This document shows positions 1 to 11,340 of a stretch of 64,000 bases of DNA, piece after piece. Positions within the stretch are counted from its first letter, which is position 1, and every line of letters begins with the position of its first letter. Origin of the DNA: Cladorhizidae sp. MBARI D1340-BT2 (taxonomy: Eukaryota; Porifera; Demospongiae; Poecilosclerida; Cladorhizidae). Under the pieces are notes generated by a model, which worked only from the letters and a program-made list of their open reading frames with translations, was not told where the DNA came from and ran no database searches. The stretch is from contig JAQNBH010000003.1 in NCBI GenBank assembly GCA_028752905.1, positions 41,220,187-41,284,186 of the forward strand. The letters are read 5' to 3'. Both the position numbers and the translations under genes were made by a program.

Positions 1-329
1 TGTTCCTCATCATGTGCTCATCAGGAAAGTGAGCATCAAAGTTGTCTAGTGTTCCTGCCATGTGCTCATCATGAAAGGGAGTATCAAAGTTTTCTAGTGT
101 TTTAGACCCTTCCTCCTGGTGTGTTATTTTAAGGTAGAATGTGGAGACATCTATGGAGAGTGAGGTGCCATCTGGAGGTGCTGCTGTCAGAAACCTGAAT
201 GCTTTACTTTTGGACTGATCCTCGTGTGTGTGTGTGGAGGGAGGGGGGAGGGGGGGGAGAGAGAGGTTATCATTGGTCTTGTTAGTGGAGTGGGCCCAAA
301 AAATAGAGTTTGTGTCTCACTCACTATCT

Positions 330-425
330 GCTGTAGGCCACCAGTTCATCCATTCCAACAGGAGCAATGCAAAACAACCCAAGAAGAAAGAACACATGAC
401 ATCCAGGCCACCTCAGCTTAGCACA
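330..425 (-). pseudogene. Broken alternative transmembrane exon (copy 1)
   Basis: This is homologous to the open exon at 61076-60979. The acceptor (CACATTTCAG before 425) is kept, but the second codon after the split codon is TAA (420-418), and the hydrophobic core is interrupted by Asp and Glu codons. The terminal stop of the copy 2 exon is changed to TAC. It is therefore a relic in this copy. Confidence 0.45.
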
Positions 426-1040
426 CTGAAATGTGTTTGATCATGCCAGAGCTCAATACATATAGCAAAGGCTTTGGAAAAGGGTATGTGCACATTATAT
501 TCAGGCACTTTCACCACTGGACACACCACAAGAGTATGCATGCATAAGGTCTTTCTAGGATTTCTGATAAAAATATATCGGAAAGTTTTCTTCGTAAGTG
601 GGGTGAGAAAATAACATGATGGTAATAGTCTATCCTAGGGGAGTATAACTCTATTCGTGGGTGTTACATTCATTATGTGCAATGTTTAATATTCCTCTCA
701 ACCCTGTCTGTCTGTTGGTATGTCCAGTTCTACACAACTCTTCCAGGTCTGAAACAGGCCATATCCAATTCCTCACTGGTGGCATTTGGATGACCTAAGA
801 ACCTGAGAGACATCCTCTCTGTGTGTGTTTCTTTGTCCTTATGGAAACTCCCACAGAGGACCTACTAATGTGGGACTAAGGGACTAGGGATAACTCAACC
901 AGGTGAAGAACATAGGCTGGGATTTGGGCCAATAGTCCATTGATTAATTTACATTGGAATAAGACAGTCTTCTTCTAATAATAATAATTTATATATCTAT
1001 AGCACTATATTCGTGTTCTGGAAGTTGCTGTTCTAGAGTA

Positions 1041-1330
1041 TTAATGTATACCAGACATGTTCTCATACAACACTGTCTCAGAAACAACTATGTCATCATA
1101 GATCTCCATATCAGAAACTTTATTTTCATCTGGCATTGGATGAGCTTGTAAGGGCAGTCTGGCTGGAGAAGCTTGTGTGGTTGGGCAGGATGGAGACAGT
1201 GTCTTGCTTTTTTTCATTTTCCACCACCTGTAGACCATCAGTGCACCCACTTCAGCAAGAGCGCCACCCATGAGAAGTGCTAGGAAGCAGCCCACACCAA
1301 ATATAATCCATATAGTTGGGCTCAGCTTAC
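1041..1330 (-). CDS. Receptor exon 5: transmembrane helix and tyrosine-motif tail (copy 1)
   Basis: The acceptor is GTCTCACAG before 1330 and the exon ends in TAA at 1043-1041. It encodes a helix from IWIIFGVGC through ALMVY, then RWWKMKKSK as stop-transfer, and a ~60-residue tail. The tail ends with Tyr-Asp-Asp-Ile, seven residues, Tyr-Glu-Asn-Met (1100-1056). Known analogies are the ITAM spacing (YxxI/L, 6-8, YxxI/L), here with Met in the last position, and the CD28-type YxNM motif that binds PI3-kinase and Grb2 SH2 domains. That it signals this way is inference. Confidence 0.72.
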
Positions 1331-4300
1331 CTGTGAGACACAAAATATTTAAATCATGTTAGAAGTACTAAAATGTTGGAAAGAGGATAATGTGCACATT
1401 CTATTCTCAGAGTACTTGCACCACTGGCCACTCTGAACACACCACAACATATTGAGTGTGCATGCATAATGTATTTTATAGGGCAGGACTGGATTCACCA
1501 CAATGTATTGAGTATGCATGCATAATGTATTTCACAGGACAGGACTGGATTTCATTAATGGAAGGTTTTCCACTTTAAGTAAAGTGAGAAAATGACAGTC
1601 CAGACTAGTGCCACATAACATTATTCATAGGGCATACAAAATTAACAATACTACTTCAAGCATTGTATTTATATAGAGGCTGAAGCCAATTGAAGTAAGG
1701 TGAGCAGGCCAAATATTGCATATGTAGTGCACGACTTATATAAAGTGGGTGTCTCCCCTCTCACATGAAACCTACAAGGCAAATTTGGATTGATATAAAT
1801 CTGTCCTCTAGGAATAATATATAGCTAACTACATGCATATTTTTAATATGTCTTCAGGCCAAAACTGACCAAGCTAACTAGTAGCTGAAGCCCTATAAAA
1901 TACATATTTGTATTTATAGCTCCGGTTGAAACCAATCATGGAAAGTAAATGGGATGATTACTTGTAGATAGATATGCTGTTTATGTGTTCTCTGAATATA
2001 TTCTAGCACTAACTAGGTACAGCTGCTGTTTTGCAACTTTAAAGGTGGTGAACGCCAACAAAAAGTGCTTATGTCAAGTAGGTAATGATCTTAACAATGT
2101 GGAGTCTTGTGCATGGTTTGGATATGAAAATGTGACATACAATATTAGACAATAACTAGGTGGCAAGATAATTGGTATAAAGCTGAGTGTAATATAATGG
2201 TAAAGGAATAGAACACAAGACACTGTGTGAAATATATATGTATATAGCAGTATGTATCAGCCGTAGTTATTCATTGCATATTTATCAAGACCAGCAATCA
2301 GATGAACACACTAAAGTTGGAGGAGGCAGACCGGAGCTCCGATCACCAGACATACATAGGCATTAGACACAATAAAATGAGAACAGACCACGGCTCTCAA
2401 TACCACACATATGCATTGACACTGTAGCAGGTTTGACATAGATATAGAATATTCACAGAGGGCCAGCCAATTAGATCGAAGACGATTATGTGATAGTTAA
2501 TGGCTAGAGGGAGAAAGAGCGATGTGTGAGGCTAGCTAGGTTAAGTTAATTTTAACTGGTGAGTTTAGTACATTGTTAGTGGTTACCTGCAATGTAACAT
2601 ATGAAACTCTGAATTTCTACAATAAAATAACTATTTACTTGCACGAAGCCTTTTGAACCCACTCTTCCTGATCATTACACCCGATCATTACATCTTGATC
2701 ACCAGATCAACTATCACTCTCTGACTAACAATATGGAGTGATGTTACAGCGTCACAGATTTGCTGGTTGAGTACTGAAGGAGCACGATGTCATGGTTTCC
2801 TGAGATGCCATGGTGCTATGTCTTAGCTACTAGTAATTATTGATAGTTAGAGCAGCTTACTGGGTAAGCTCAGATATGTTTAGCTTGGCAGTGTGTAGAA
2901 TTGAATTTTTTGTTTTTGTTTAGGTAATATTAGATGCGATGTGGCATATGTGGTGGTGAAAGGGTTAAATTTACAATAGAAATGTGCCATGTTACAAGTG
3001 GTGGTGAAAGATTAAACAATTACAATATAACAAACCATCTAATTCACACTTAAAAATAGAGTCAGTCCTGGTACACCAAAGCCAATCACAGGCCAGCAAA
3101 TAAGCCTCACCATCAGTTGGAGCAGTTCGAGCAGTTGTGGGTGGAGTGGTTGTGGGGTCTACAATCAAAATGACATAATTATAATGAGTTCCGTCGTGTG
3201 GAAACAACATCTACAATTCTCATGATTAAAATCACAAACATAACCACACACTAACAGCCTTTAACACTTTAAAGGTGGTGTCCATATATATATATATTCT
3301 GGAGGAAGCTCAGTACAAAGCTAGTTGCTATCGCTAAGTATTTATATGTAATCATCTTCTGTGGTTGTAAGACTAGACCAATAGAAGCTTCTAGGACTAC
3401 AGCTTTGCTATAGCTTCAACAAGAACTAAAGATGAAGACTAGAGCATCTTGTCGAAACATAGAGTGAATAAATTGATATTGGAAAGGTGATTTTAAAGAA
3501 CTAAAGTGCTATGTTGAAAAAGCACTTACTCTTAGGTAGTGTAGCTAAGCTAAGCTCTAGTGCTTTGTTTGTTCTTGTTCTAGTAATGGCATCCAGCACA
3601 AGAACTAGCTAGAGTTTTCCAGATACACCAAAGTGAACTCTCAAGCATAGCTTCTAAGTTTTGTTTCTCTACTTGATTACTACAGGCCTAGAAAACTGGT
3701 TCAATAAGGTTTTAGACATGGCACCACTAGACCTTATAAGTTTCTTAAACTAGCTGTATTAAAAGTTATAACCTGTATACTTACTCGGGCAGTTTCTCAG
3801 ACTTCACTCTACAGTATACTTGTAGGAATATTAACAGAGAGCAAGCAACTTCCAGTGAGTGAATATGACATTTTGACAGTTCTAAGAGTTATGTGCCTAA
3901 CATGTACACTGGTTGTTACAAGACCATTAACACCACCTTACCACCTATTCAGGAATCACATGATTCTCAAGATGATCATTATCAATACAAGCGATCATTA
4001 TGAAGACATGTGTAAAGCTTATTTGTTTCAAATGTGATCCATGTCATTCCAAAATATGTTGCATGTGAATGTCCAACTCATTAACTTAGTGTAGGCTGGA
4101 TGGCTCTGCTCTACCTAGTTGGCATGCCAAATTTAGCACAGCCATCTATAATAGTATATTTCAGACAACAACTTAACCACATGGCTATAAAATCTTATGC
4201 GTAAACAATTCACTCGAAGGAAGTGATCGAGACATAACTCAGCTTAGCAATTTTGTATGGTGAGGCTAATGAGACTAACATCACAAGAGATATATTTTTT

Positions 4301-7154
4301 GTAAGAGCAGATATTGTCATGTGACTATGCTGCCATGGTGATACAGATGTAGTAATTGTTATAGAATACAAACAGAGATTGATGTGAAGCAGGAGCATTT
4401 GACTAAGATGCTTTGAACCACCTAGATGAAGTTTACAGACCAACAGTGAGTGGAAAATTACACATCAAGCTGGGCACTAATTAACATGGGAGAGTTCCAA
4501 GTCATGCAATACTTCTTCACATCAAGCTGGGCACTAATCATAGGAGAGTTGAACAACCAAGTCATGCAGTATTTCCTCTAGCTATGTATATGTACTCTAC
4601 ACAAAACACAATTCAATATTGTTGTGATGGGTGTAGCCATAGTGAGAGCAAAAGGTCGTCTACTTTGTGGGTTGGATATAGCATAGGCAGAGAACCAGGT
4701 GTCCAGTACCAGGAAATCTAGCTGAAGCTAACTAGCTATTTACAATCATGCACACCAGGGCTAGTAGACATTGAGACTTTGGCTGTGATTCTACAGCTCT
4801 TCATGGATTCCCTTGTAAGGAGCAGTGGGTATTATGCTTAAAGCATGTTGAAGCAGATCTGTAGTTGAGAAGACTTCATTGGTTTATTTCTCCCTCCAGA
4901 CACCACTGCCAATACACTTGTGCATGTCATTAAGGGCACTTCAAGTGTAGAGAAGACACAGAGCAACTCCATATACGGTTAGTGACATGTCGGAGTCTGA
5001 GAGATCTTATAATCACTGATTATCCCCAATCCCAACTTACGAGATCCGTCATGCCACAAAATAATTTAATTATGATCATGCATATGACAAAGATTTAACT
5101 GAGAGCTGCACTCCACTCTCACCAACGCACTCTGGACTGTCAATAAACAAGCCACCAACTTTGCACCTCTACTAAGATGGTTTCCGTTGGTGGCAAGTCT
5201 ATTGTTTGTATATATGCTTTATGAATCACAATACTGCACTCTCTGTCCAGACTACTAGAATGCGTGCAACTCCACTGTAATTGTGGCTGTGCCCTGCACA
5301 TACTTTTATACAGAGTAGCCAGCAAGAAATATCAAGGATGGAATTCCTGAATATTATTAACTTACCATGTGAACTGATGGTCCAATGGAGTTCGATGATA
5401 GGGAAAGAATAAAAAACCCTCTTGATGATGTCATAATAACCAGGGCAGGCGGTTCTATTAATGCTATCATAAAGAACAAGTGACGCATGTCTGTAGTATC
5501 CAGTAATATCATCAGTGTTGTTGTAGGTCATCCTCACTGACAGTGTTGCAATATTACCATACGACAGAGTGGTGTTGTATGCAGGGCTTTCAACTATAAG
5601 TCGACCATTTTTATATGTGTCATGAAATATATGAGCTCCAACTAGCACTGCAGGTGCATTAACCTTGAATGTGTGGTCAATAGTGAAGCTTTGGAGAGCA
5701 GTCCCCTGATATGCAGGAAGAGAGTAGTCTAAGATGACATCCTCTGCATTATATGTGGGAGGATTAGACTCCTGCAGAAGAAATGTGACTGGAGCAAACA
5801 GGGCAGTGTTCTCCAACATCGGCAGAAGATTCCTCTGACAGATGGCTGGGTCAGATCCTAGAGTGTTGATTTTAACTTCATATTTGCCTGCATCAGATTC
5901 TGTCATATTTGATATGGTCAGTGATCTCCCATTATTGGTTATGTTAACGCTATCATCAGAGGTGAGTTTAGTTCCATTGTGGTACCATGCCAGGGAGCTG
6001 ATGTACTGAGCAAGTTGTCTATAATCGTGTATATTTATACTCATTGTCATCCTTTGATGGAGTGAAAAGGCTCGTGTGATTGGCTCATCTGTTTGCAGCA
6101 ATCCTATGATAGATGGTGTAAATAAGTTGTAGAGTACAATCATTAGTGTGTTGTTGGCTGTACAACATGCTGATGGGGACACATATATGGACTCCTGCTA
6201 CCATCAGATTGGAATATTGACTTTAACGAGCTCTTATAATTATGTAAAACTTGATATCATATATGATATACGATCTAGCATTATATGCCGGCGTGTGTGG
6301 TGTGTTTAGTTGTGTGAGGAGTTGCCCACCAAGAACGTGTGGGTCAGGTCAAGGAATCATGTCTCAATATCTATGCATGTGTGGAGAGGGGGTGCATGGC
6401 ATGTGTATGTAGGTATGGAGCATATGCACATGTTGTCCGTGTGTATGTACATGTTTGGATGTAGGTGTGTGTGTGTGTGGGAGTTACTCTGTGTGGTTGT
6501 CTTAGCAACATTGTCAAGTATCAATATTTGTCTCTAATAATAAAACTATTGCCTGTCTCCATAGAGAGGCATGGGCATCATGTGTGCTCTACCCAATCAG
6601 TGAGATGTGTTGAGCCATCTCACTCTTATTTTAGAGTGGAGGAAAGAGACACTGTCAAAGGTCGGAGGTTGATGCTCGTCAACCTGGCTAGATTTGCCGC
6701 TCCAACACTTTAAGTTAGCCATCACTTGGCCTATTTCCATGCACACCGTCGTGAAATTTTTTCCCCTTGAGTACAGACACACTGTCTAAATAATATATCG
6801 TAACTGTTAGTTGTTTATAAAGTGGAAGGTCTGTGTGTTTGTCCATTCACTTTGGTACTTACGATCCGTAGTTCAATCCCAGAAGAATCTTCCACCATTA
6901 CCCTTCCCCCCCCCTCACCCCTTCAATCCAGAGTGGTTCATTCACTTTTTTAAAATCACTTCTCCTCCCCTCCCCTCTCCTCGCCATTTCCCCCTTTTCC
7001 CCTACCAACAATGGGAAGTTCTATAGGATGGTTTGGACTAGATTGGATAACTGTCTGTGTGTGGATGTATGATAATACTGGGGACAATCATTCCAGTGTT
7101 GCTCTTATTTCAATGTTCCCAGTTCATTGTTTTTATATCTCCTTCCCCCCCCCC

Positions 7155-7185
<31 letters not shown>

Positions 7186-10100
7186 AAAATCTATATTGGG
7201 CAATTTTGTGCGATACATTTGAGAGAAAAAACAAGAGAGGAAGAAACCATTGGCCATAATTCCTAGCTCCATCTGTATATGTATGTGTGTGTTTAAAGGC
7301 CAGTGGATGTCGAAAGCACTCCCGCCTCAACCAGAGAATTAAGGGTGGGAATTCTGTGGGTTGTCTGATAGTTGGTTCTCTTGGTATCCATTTTTATCCT
7401 GGATGGAATCATTCTTTATTTAATTTTTTAATCTTTGTTTTCCTACCAACACCAGGATAAGTGGCCATTATGGATAACTAGCTATGTCCTCTGTATAATA
7501 TATAAAGGGAATATCTATGTATGCACTTAGCGGCCACCGCATACCACACCCCACAGCAGAGCACATGTATCTCAGCTGGTAGAGTTATAATAATAATAGC
7601 TAATAGCCTATCAAAGAGGAGACTAGGAGCCTATCAAAGAAGAGACTAGGAGCCTATCAAAGAGGAGACTAGGAGCCTCAAAGAGGAGACCAGGAGCCTA
7701 TCAAAGAGGACTAGGAGCCTAACAAAGAAGAGACTAGGAGCCTATCAAAGAGGTGACTAGGAGTCTATCAAAGAGGAGACTAGGAGTCTATCAAAGAGGA
7801 GACTAGGAGCCTATCAAAGAGGAGACTAGGAGCCTATCAAAGAGGAGACTAGGAGTCTATCAAACAGCACTAGGAGCCTATCAAAGAGGAGACTAGGAGC
7901 CTATCAAAGAGGAGACTAGCCTCAAAGAGGAGACTAGGAGCCTATCAAAGAGGAGACTAGGAGCCTCAAAGAGGAGACCAGGAGCCTATCAAAAAGGACT
8001 AGGAGCCTATCAAAGAAGAGACTAGGAGCCTATCAAAGAGGTGACTAGGAGTCTATCAAAGAGGAGACTAGGAGCCTATCAAAGAGGAGACTAGGAGCCT
8101 ATCAAAGAGGAGACTAGGAGCCTATCAAAGAGGAGACTAGGAGCCTATCAAAGAGGAGACTAGGAGTCTATCAAAGAGGAGACTAGGAGCCTATCATCAA
8201 AGAGGAGACTAGGAGCCTATCAAAGAGGAGACTAGGAGCTTATCATAAACACAGCAGGAAGACTCCAGAGGAGAGCCTGAAGAGAGTCATACATGGACAT
8301 CATATCTACAAGTCGATCTGGTCACTAGTGCAAGAAGAGAGAGTTGAGAGAGAGGAGAGAACATGCACTCATCAGTGAAGGACACAATGCCAATAGACAA
8401 GTCTACTCCAAGTGTTCACTTCATTAATCAATTAATATGTGGGTGCACCTAGCAACTCGCAATTTGGCTCACTCACATAAACAAAGTATGTATATGACAA
8501 TCTGATGTGCATACTATGATTATTAGTTATGTAATGTTGGGTTGCGCAGTCTGTGTTAATCTGTTATTGTGGTTATGTACTGCTGAGGACACCCAGTGTG
8601 GCATAAACTTAACCTCTCTCTGTTATCTGATCATGCAAGTCATAAAGTAGTTCTCGAGGCCTATTTTTGGCTTGTGGCTGCATCACATCACTTTACTTCA
8701 AACTATTACAATTGAACTCTCACCCCTCACCCCCACTCACCCCAATGACAAACTCCTACCCATTAATTAATCAAGGTTTGATACCTATGTCACTGGTTCG
8801 ATATAGGGAATGTTCCTCACTGCCTCTGTCAGCCTATTCCTTTCTTTGGAGAATTGTTTTTGGCGAAACACATATAAAGCATACCAACATGTTGTTACTG
8901 AAATATATAGAATATAAATCAAGTTTATTCAGGCAGCAGGGTGCGAGGGAATGTGACCTAATGTTCACAATATCATAAAAATTGAAGCATTATGTCGCTA
9001 GTACAAGTGGCATATTGTGAACCAGTAGTGAGCCACTGCAACACTTACCCACTAATTACTCGATTAATAGGTTCACCAGTAGTGAGCCACTTCAACACTG
9101 ACTCACTAATTTACTAGACTAATAGGCCCACCAGTAGTGAGCCACTGAAACACTGACTCACTAATTACTAGACCAATAGGCCCACCAGTAGCAACTGCAA
9201 ACTGACTCACTAATTACTAGAGCAATAGGCCCACCAGTAGTGAGCCATTGCAACAATGACTCACTAATTACTAGGTCCACCAGTAGTGAGTCATTGCAAC
9301 ACTGACCCACTAATAATATTTAGTAGTAGTGAGCCATTGCAAGACTGACCCACTAATTATTAGACTAATAACAGGTCCACCAGTAGTGAGCCACTGAAAC
9401 ATTGATACACCAATTATTAGACTAATAGGCACATCAGTAGTGAGCCAATGCAAAACTGATTCACTAATTACTAGACTAATAGGCCAACCAATAGTGAGCC
9501 ACAGCAACACTGAACTATTTACTAGCCTAATAGGCCCACCAGTAGTGAGCTACTACAACACTGACCAACTGATTACTAGACTAATAGACCCACCAATAAT
9601 GAGTGCTGAAGATATCAGGCACACACCCACTCTACCTTCACTGCCAAATAACCATGAAAATCTGAACATCAAACTGTTTGATACTCAACATTTCTGGCTA
9701 TAATTATGTTAGTGAGGTTTAGATAGAGTTTTGTTGGCACAACTTTAAAATGCACCTCCTACAATCATATTATAACATTATTCATAGAGGTAGGCATGGT
9801 TTATGTTTGGAAGGTGCAGCCATTATAAGTGTCACTAGCTTACATGTATAAATGCCAGTACTTACCAAGCCATTCAGTAAATCTCCTAGCCCTATCAAGC
9901 TCGGTTCCATCAACACTCACACTACAGAAGATCGAAATGTAGTGATAATGATTAAACGGGAAGTAAATGCTGAAATTCTTCCTGGAATCTACTGGGCCAA
10001 GACGATTTCCAGCCCAATCCCACCATTTGTAATTGTGGTTGTTGGTTTGTGCTGTCTGCACCTCACAGAATACGGCCACTCTTTGGTTGAGTCTGTAAGG

Positions 10101-10550
10101 ACCGTGGCTTGGCTCGGTGATAATTTTGACAGAAGATGTTGCAGCCTCCACTCCGAACATCCATTCACTGGTAACTGCAATGTAAATAACAACAGATATC
10201 TGACTCAAACTACATAAAAGTATATATGTCCATATCTAGGAAAGGCTCACCCAAACATATTGCAAGTATATATGTCCATATCTAGGATAGACTCAACCAA
10301 ACATATTACAAGTATATATTTCCATTTCTAGGAGAGACTCACCCAAACATATTGCAAGTATATATGCCTATATCTAGGAGAGATTCACCCAAACATATTG
10401 CAAGTATATATTTCCATTTCTAGGAGAGACTCACCCAAACATATTGCATGTATATATGGGAGAGATTCACCCTAACTTATTGCAAGTATATATTTCCATT
10501 TCTAGAAGAGACTCACCCAAATACATTGCAAGGACATGCAGCACAAGCAT
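1041..10550 (-). CDS. Ig-superfamily type I membrane receptor, copy 1 (five-exon model)
   Basis: The model joins 10550-10517, 10174-9866, 6103-5366, 3158-3111 and 1330-1041. Every junction is phase 1 with GT-AG ends, and the total is 1419 nt (472 aa plus stop). The order is signal peptide (about 1-22), Ig domain with C48, W62/63 and C95, a second Ig-like region with W154 and the D185-A-G-K-Y189 motif, an extracellular region rich in N-glycosylation sequons, a Thr/Pro stalk (361-376), a membrane helix (about 381-408), a basic stop-transfer run and a tail with Y454 and Y465. This is seen in the sequence. The role as a cell-surface recognition or signalling receptor is inferred from architecture. 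Further exons could be missed in the long introns. Symmetric phase-1 exons are typical of Ig genes and support the model. Confidence 0.72.
3111..3158 (-). CDS. Receptor exon 4: Thr/Pro stalk (copy 1)
   Basis: A 48-nt phase 1-1 micro-exon lies between acceptor TTGATTGTAG and donor G|GTGAGG. It encodes PTTTPPTTARTAPTD, a mucin-like linker likely to be O-glycosylated. The homologous exon at 63683-63621 differs in length by an in-frame 15 nt and keeps both splice sites. That supports it being a real exon in which repeat number varies. Confidence 0.6.
3159..5365. other. Receptor intron 3 (copy 1), no gene seen
   Basis: This is sequence between exons 3 and 4. It contains a direct repeat of about 60 bp (starts near 4461 and 4518, each with the phrase CACATCAAGCTGGGCACTAA). 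Short ORFs here have no recognisable domain. The part up to about 3540 belongs to the duplicated block. Confidence 0.5.
3431..3460 (+). other. GATGA-hairpin-GAAAC motif, copy 1
   Basis: GATGAA is followed by a stem GACTAG/CTTGTC (one mismatch) with loop AGCAT, and then GAAAC. A cleaner copy is at 63913-63940 and a decayed minus-strand relative at about 16966-17040. It resembles the central part of a hammerhead ribozyme, but stems I and III are not evident. Confidence 0.3.
5366..6103 (-). CDS. Receptor exon 3: Ig-like plus membrane-proximal ectodomain
   Basis: This 738-nt exon (246 aa, phase 1-1) starts after CTATCATAG and ends before GTAAGTTA. The first ~100 residues carry SLAWYHNG and the classical Ig signature LTISNMTESDAGKYEV, but the B-strand cysteine is absent, so there is no canonical disulphide. 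The remaining ~140 residues are beta-rich with the motifs GYYRHASLVLYD and TACPGYYD, and I do not recognise the fold. Several N-x-S/T sequons (NGT, NIT, NMT, NTT, NNT, NRT) support an extracellular location. An ORF continues past the donor to 5226, but the consensus donor and the matching phase argue for splicing at 5366. Confidence 0.7.
7145..7190. repeat. Homopolymer C(27) followed by (CA)n
   Basis: There are 27 consecutive C (7145-7171), then about eight CA units. The minus strand is a G27 run with quadruplex potential. The exact length is prone to sequencing error. Confidence 0.9.
7608..8245. repeat. Minisatellite, ~23-bp unit, about 28 copies
   Basis: The unit is close to CAAAGAGGAGACTAGGAGCC followed by TAT. 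Variants include GAGTC for GAGCC, GTGAC for GAGAC, and shortened units. The variant order 7640-7745 recurs near 7940-8045, suggesting a higher-order duplication inside the array. Confidence 0.9.
9005..9600. repeat. Minisatellite, ~55-bp unit, about 11 copies
   Basis: Units contain CCACCAGTAGTGAGCCACTG, CAACACTGACTCACTAATTA and CTAGACTAATAGG. They are diverged and of variable length. ORFs seen in either strand here are products of the periodicity. Confidence 0.85.
9866..10174 (-). CDS. Receptor exon 2: Ig domain
   Basis: The acceptor is a pyrimidine-rich run ending TTGCAG before 10174 and the donor is G|GTAAGT after 9866. The 309-nt exon is phase 1-1 and codes for 103 residues. The pattern FC, then WW 14 residues later, then a strand ending IFC gives the B-strand cysteine, core tryptophan and F-strand cysteine of an Ig fold. 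The expected Asp-x-Gly-x-Tyr before the second cysteine is not clear, so the domain is divergent. Confidence 0.72.
10222..10520. repeat. Minisatellite, ~46-bp unit, seven copies, carrying splice-donor sequence
   Basis: Units read TTGCAAGTATATAT, CCAT..CTAGGAGAGACTCA, CCCAAACATA. On the minus strand each has TTTGGGTGAGTC or a variant, which is the exon 1/intron 1 junction at 10517/10516. The array therefore amplified the first exon's donor region. Confidence 0.85.
10517..10550 (-). CDS. Receptor exon 1: start codon and signal peptide
   Basis: ATG at 10550 opens MLVLHVLAMYL and ends in phase 1 at the donor TTTGG|GTGAGT (GT at 10516-10515). Joined to exon 2 the hydrophobic run continues to a plausible cleavage site after VEA (residue 22). 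The 5' UTR and promoter were not identified. The intron side of this donor is part of a seven-unit minisatellite that repeats the donor itself. Confidence 0.6.
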
Positions 10551-10839
10551 GGTGGACAGGTTGAAAGGGAAACAACTACAAAAATTATAAGAACTCCAAT
10601 TTGCTGTGCAGTTGCACTGACCAGCCAGCACTATATACCTAAATTGATGTCGTGCTATTTCCTGATTGTTAATTAAGCCAGGTACACACAATTACTGGGT
10701 TGTGGGGGTGGAGGGTGGGGCCAGACTAGTGAAGTGTTGAAGTATCAGCAATGGTCATAATTAGCCATTGCCTTGGCACTAGCTCACTTCATCTGATGAA
10801 GTCGGAATTAGCTTATACTTGTCAATAAGCTACATGCAT

Positions 10840-11340
10840 ATCTATGTACATGCCTAGCTGTCTATGAATATATAGTTATACAAACATACATGTTTATAAA
10901 CAGTATATAGCTGTGTATATACATGTAGTATATATAGTTATAAAAAAATATAAATGTCCATAAAGCTGTCTATATACATGTAGTATATATATAGTTATAC
11001 ATGCATACATACATGTTTATATATATATATATACATGTAGTATATAGTTATACATGCATACATACTTGTCTATATATATAGTATATATATATTTGTGCAT
11101 GCATTCATACATGTCCATATGCATGTATTTATCTGTCTATGTAGTATATAGTTATACAGACATACATGTCTATATACATGCATAGAGATGTCTATTTACA
11201 TATACATGTAGTAATAGCTATACATACATACATACATGTCTATATACATGTATATAAGCCATATATCTACATGTATATATATACATGTAAATAGCTATAT
11301 ATATATATATATTACATACAGCCATATATATACACAGGTA
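10840..11340. repeat. AT-rich microsatellite (TATA/ACATGTAG/CATACATA)
   Basis: Imperfect repeats built of TATATACATGTAGTATATAG, GTTATACATGCATACATAC and plain TA runs. No gene seen. Confidence 0.85.

Larger units (their letters stand above)
1..3540. repeat. Segmental duplication, left copy (pairs with about 60650-64000)
   Basis: From the minisatellite at the window start through the tail exon, the stalk exon and the hairpin motif near 3437, this stretch can be followed nearly base by base in the same order and orientation at 60650-64000, with small indels and substitutions (visibly above 85% identity, not computed). The gaps between the exons here are introns with no other gene that I can support. 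Confidence 0.9.
6104..9865. other. Receptor intron 2 with low-complexity DNA
   Basis: No coding sequence is recognised. It holds TG-rich DNA (6380-6490), pyrimidine-rich tracts (6895-7010), a 27-base C run with CA repeats (7145-7190) and two minisatellites (7608-8245, 9005-9600). Confidence 0.5.

Noticed and set aside
4210..4443. 77-aa minus-strand ORF as a further receptor exon
   Set aside because: No phase-1 splice sites at suitable positions and no Ig pattern.
6310..7330. Several 60-80-aa ORFs in TG- and C-rich DNA
   Set aside because: Low-complexity translations without domains.
7608..9600. Regular repeats that might be a CRISPR array
   Set aside because: Units are contiguous and diverged with no unique spacers, and the DNA is eukaryotic with introns.
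9852..10217. 121-aa plus-strand ORF opposite the Ig exon
   Set aside because: Shadow of the minus-strand exon, which has splice sites and an Ig pattern.
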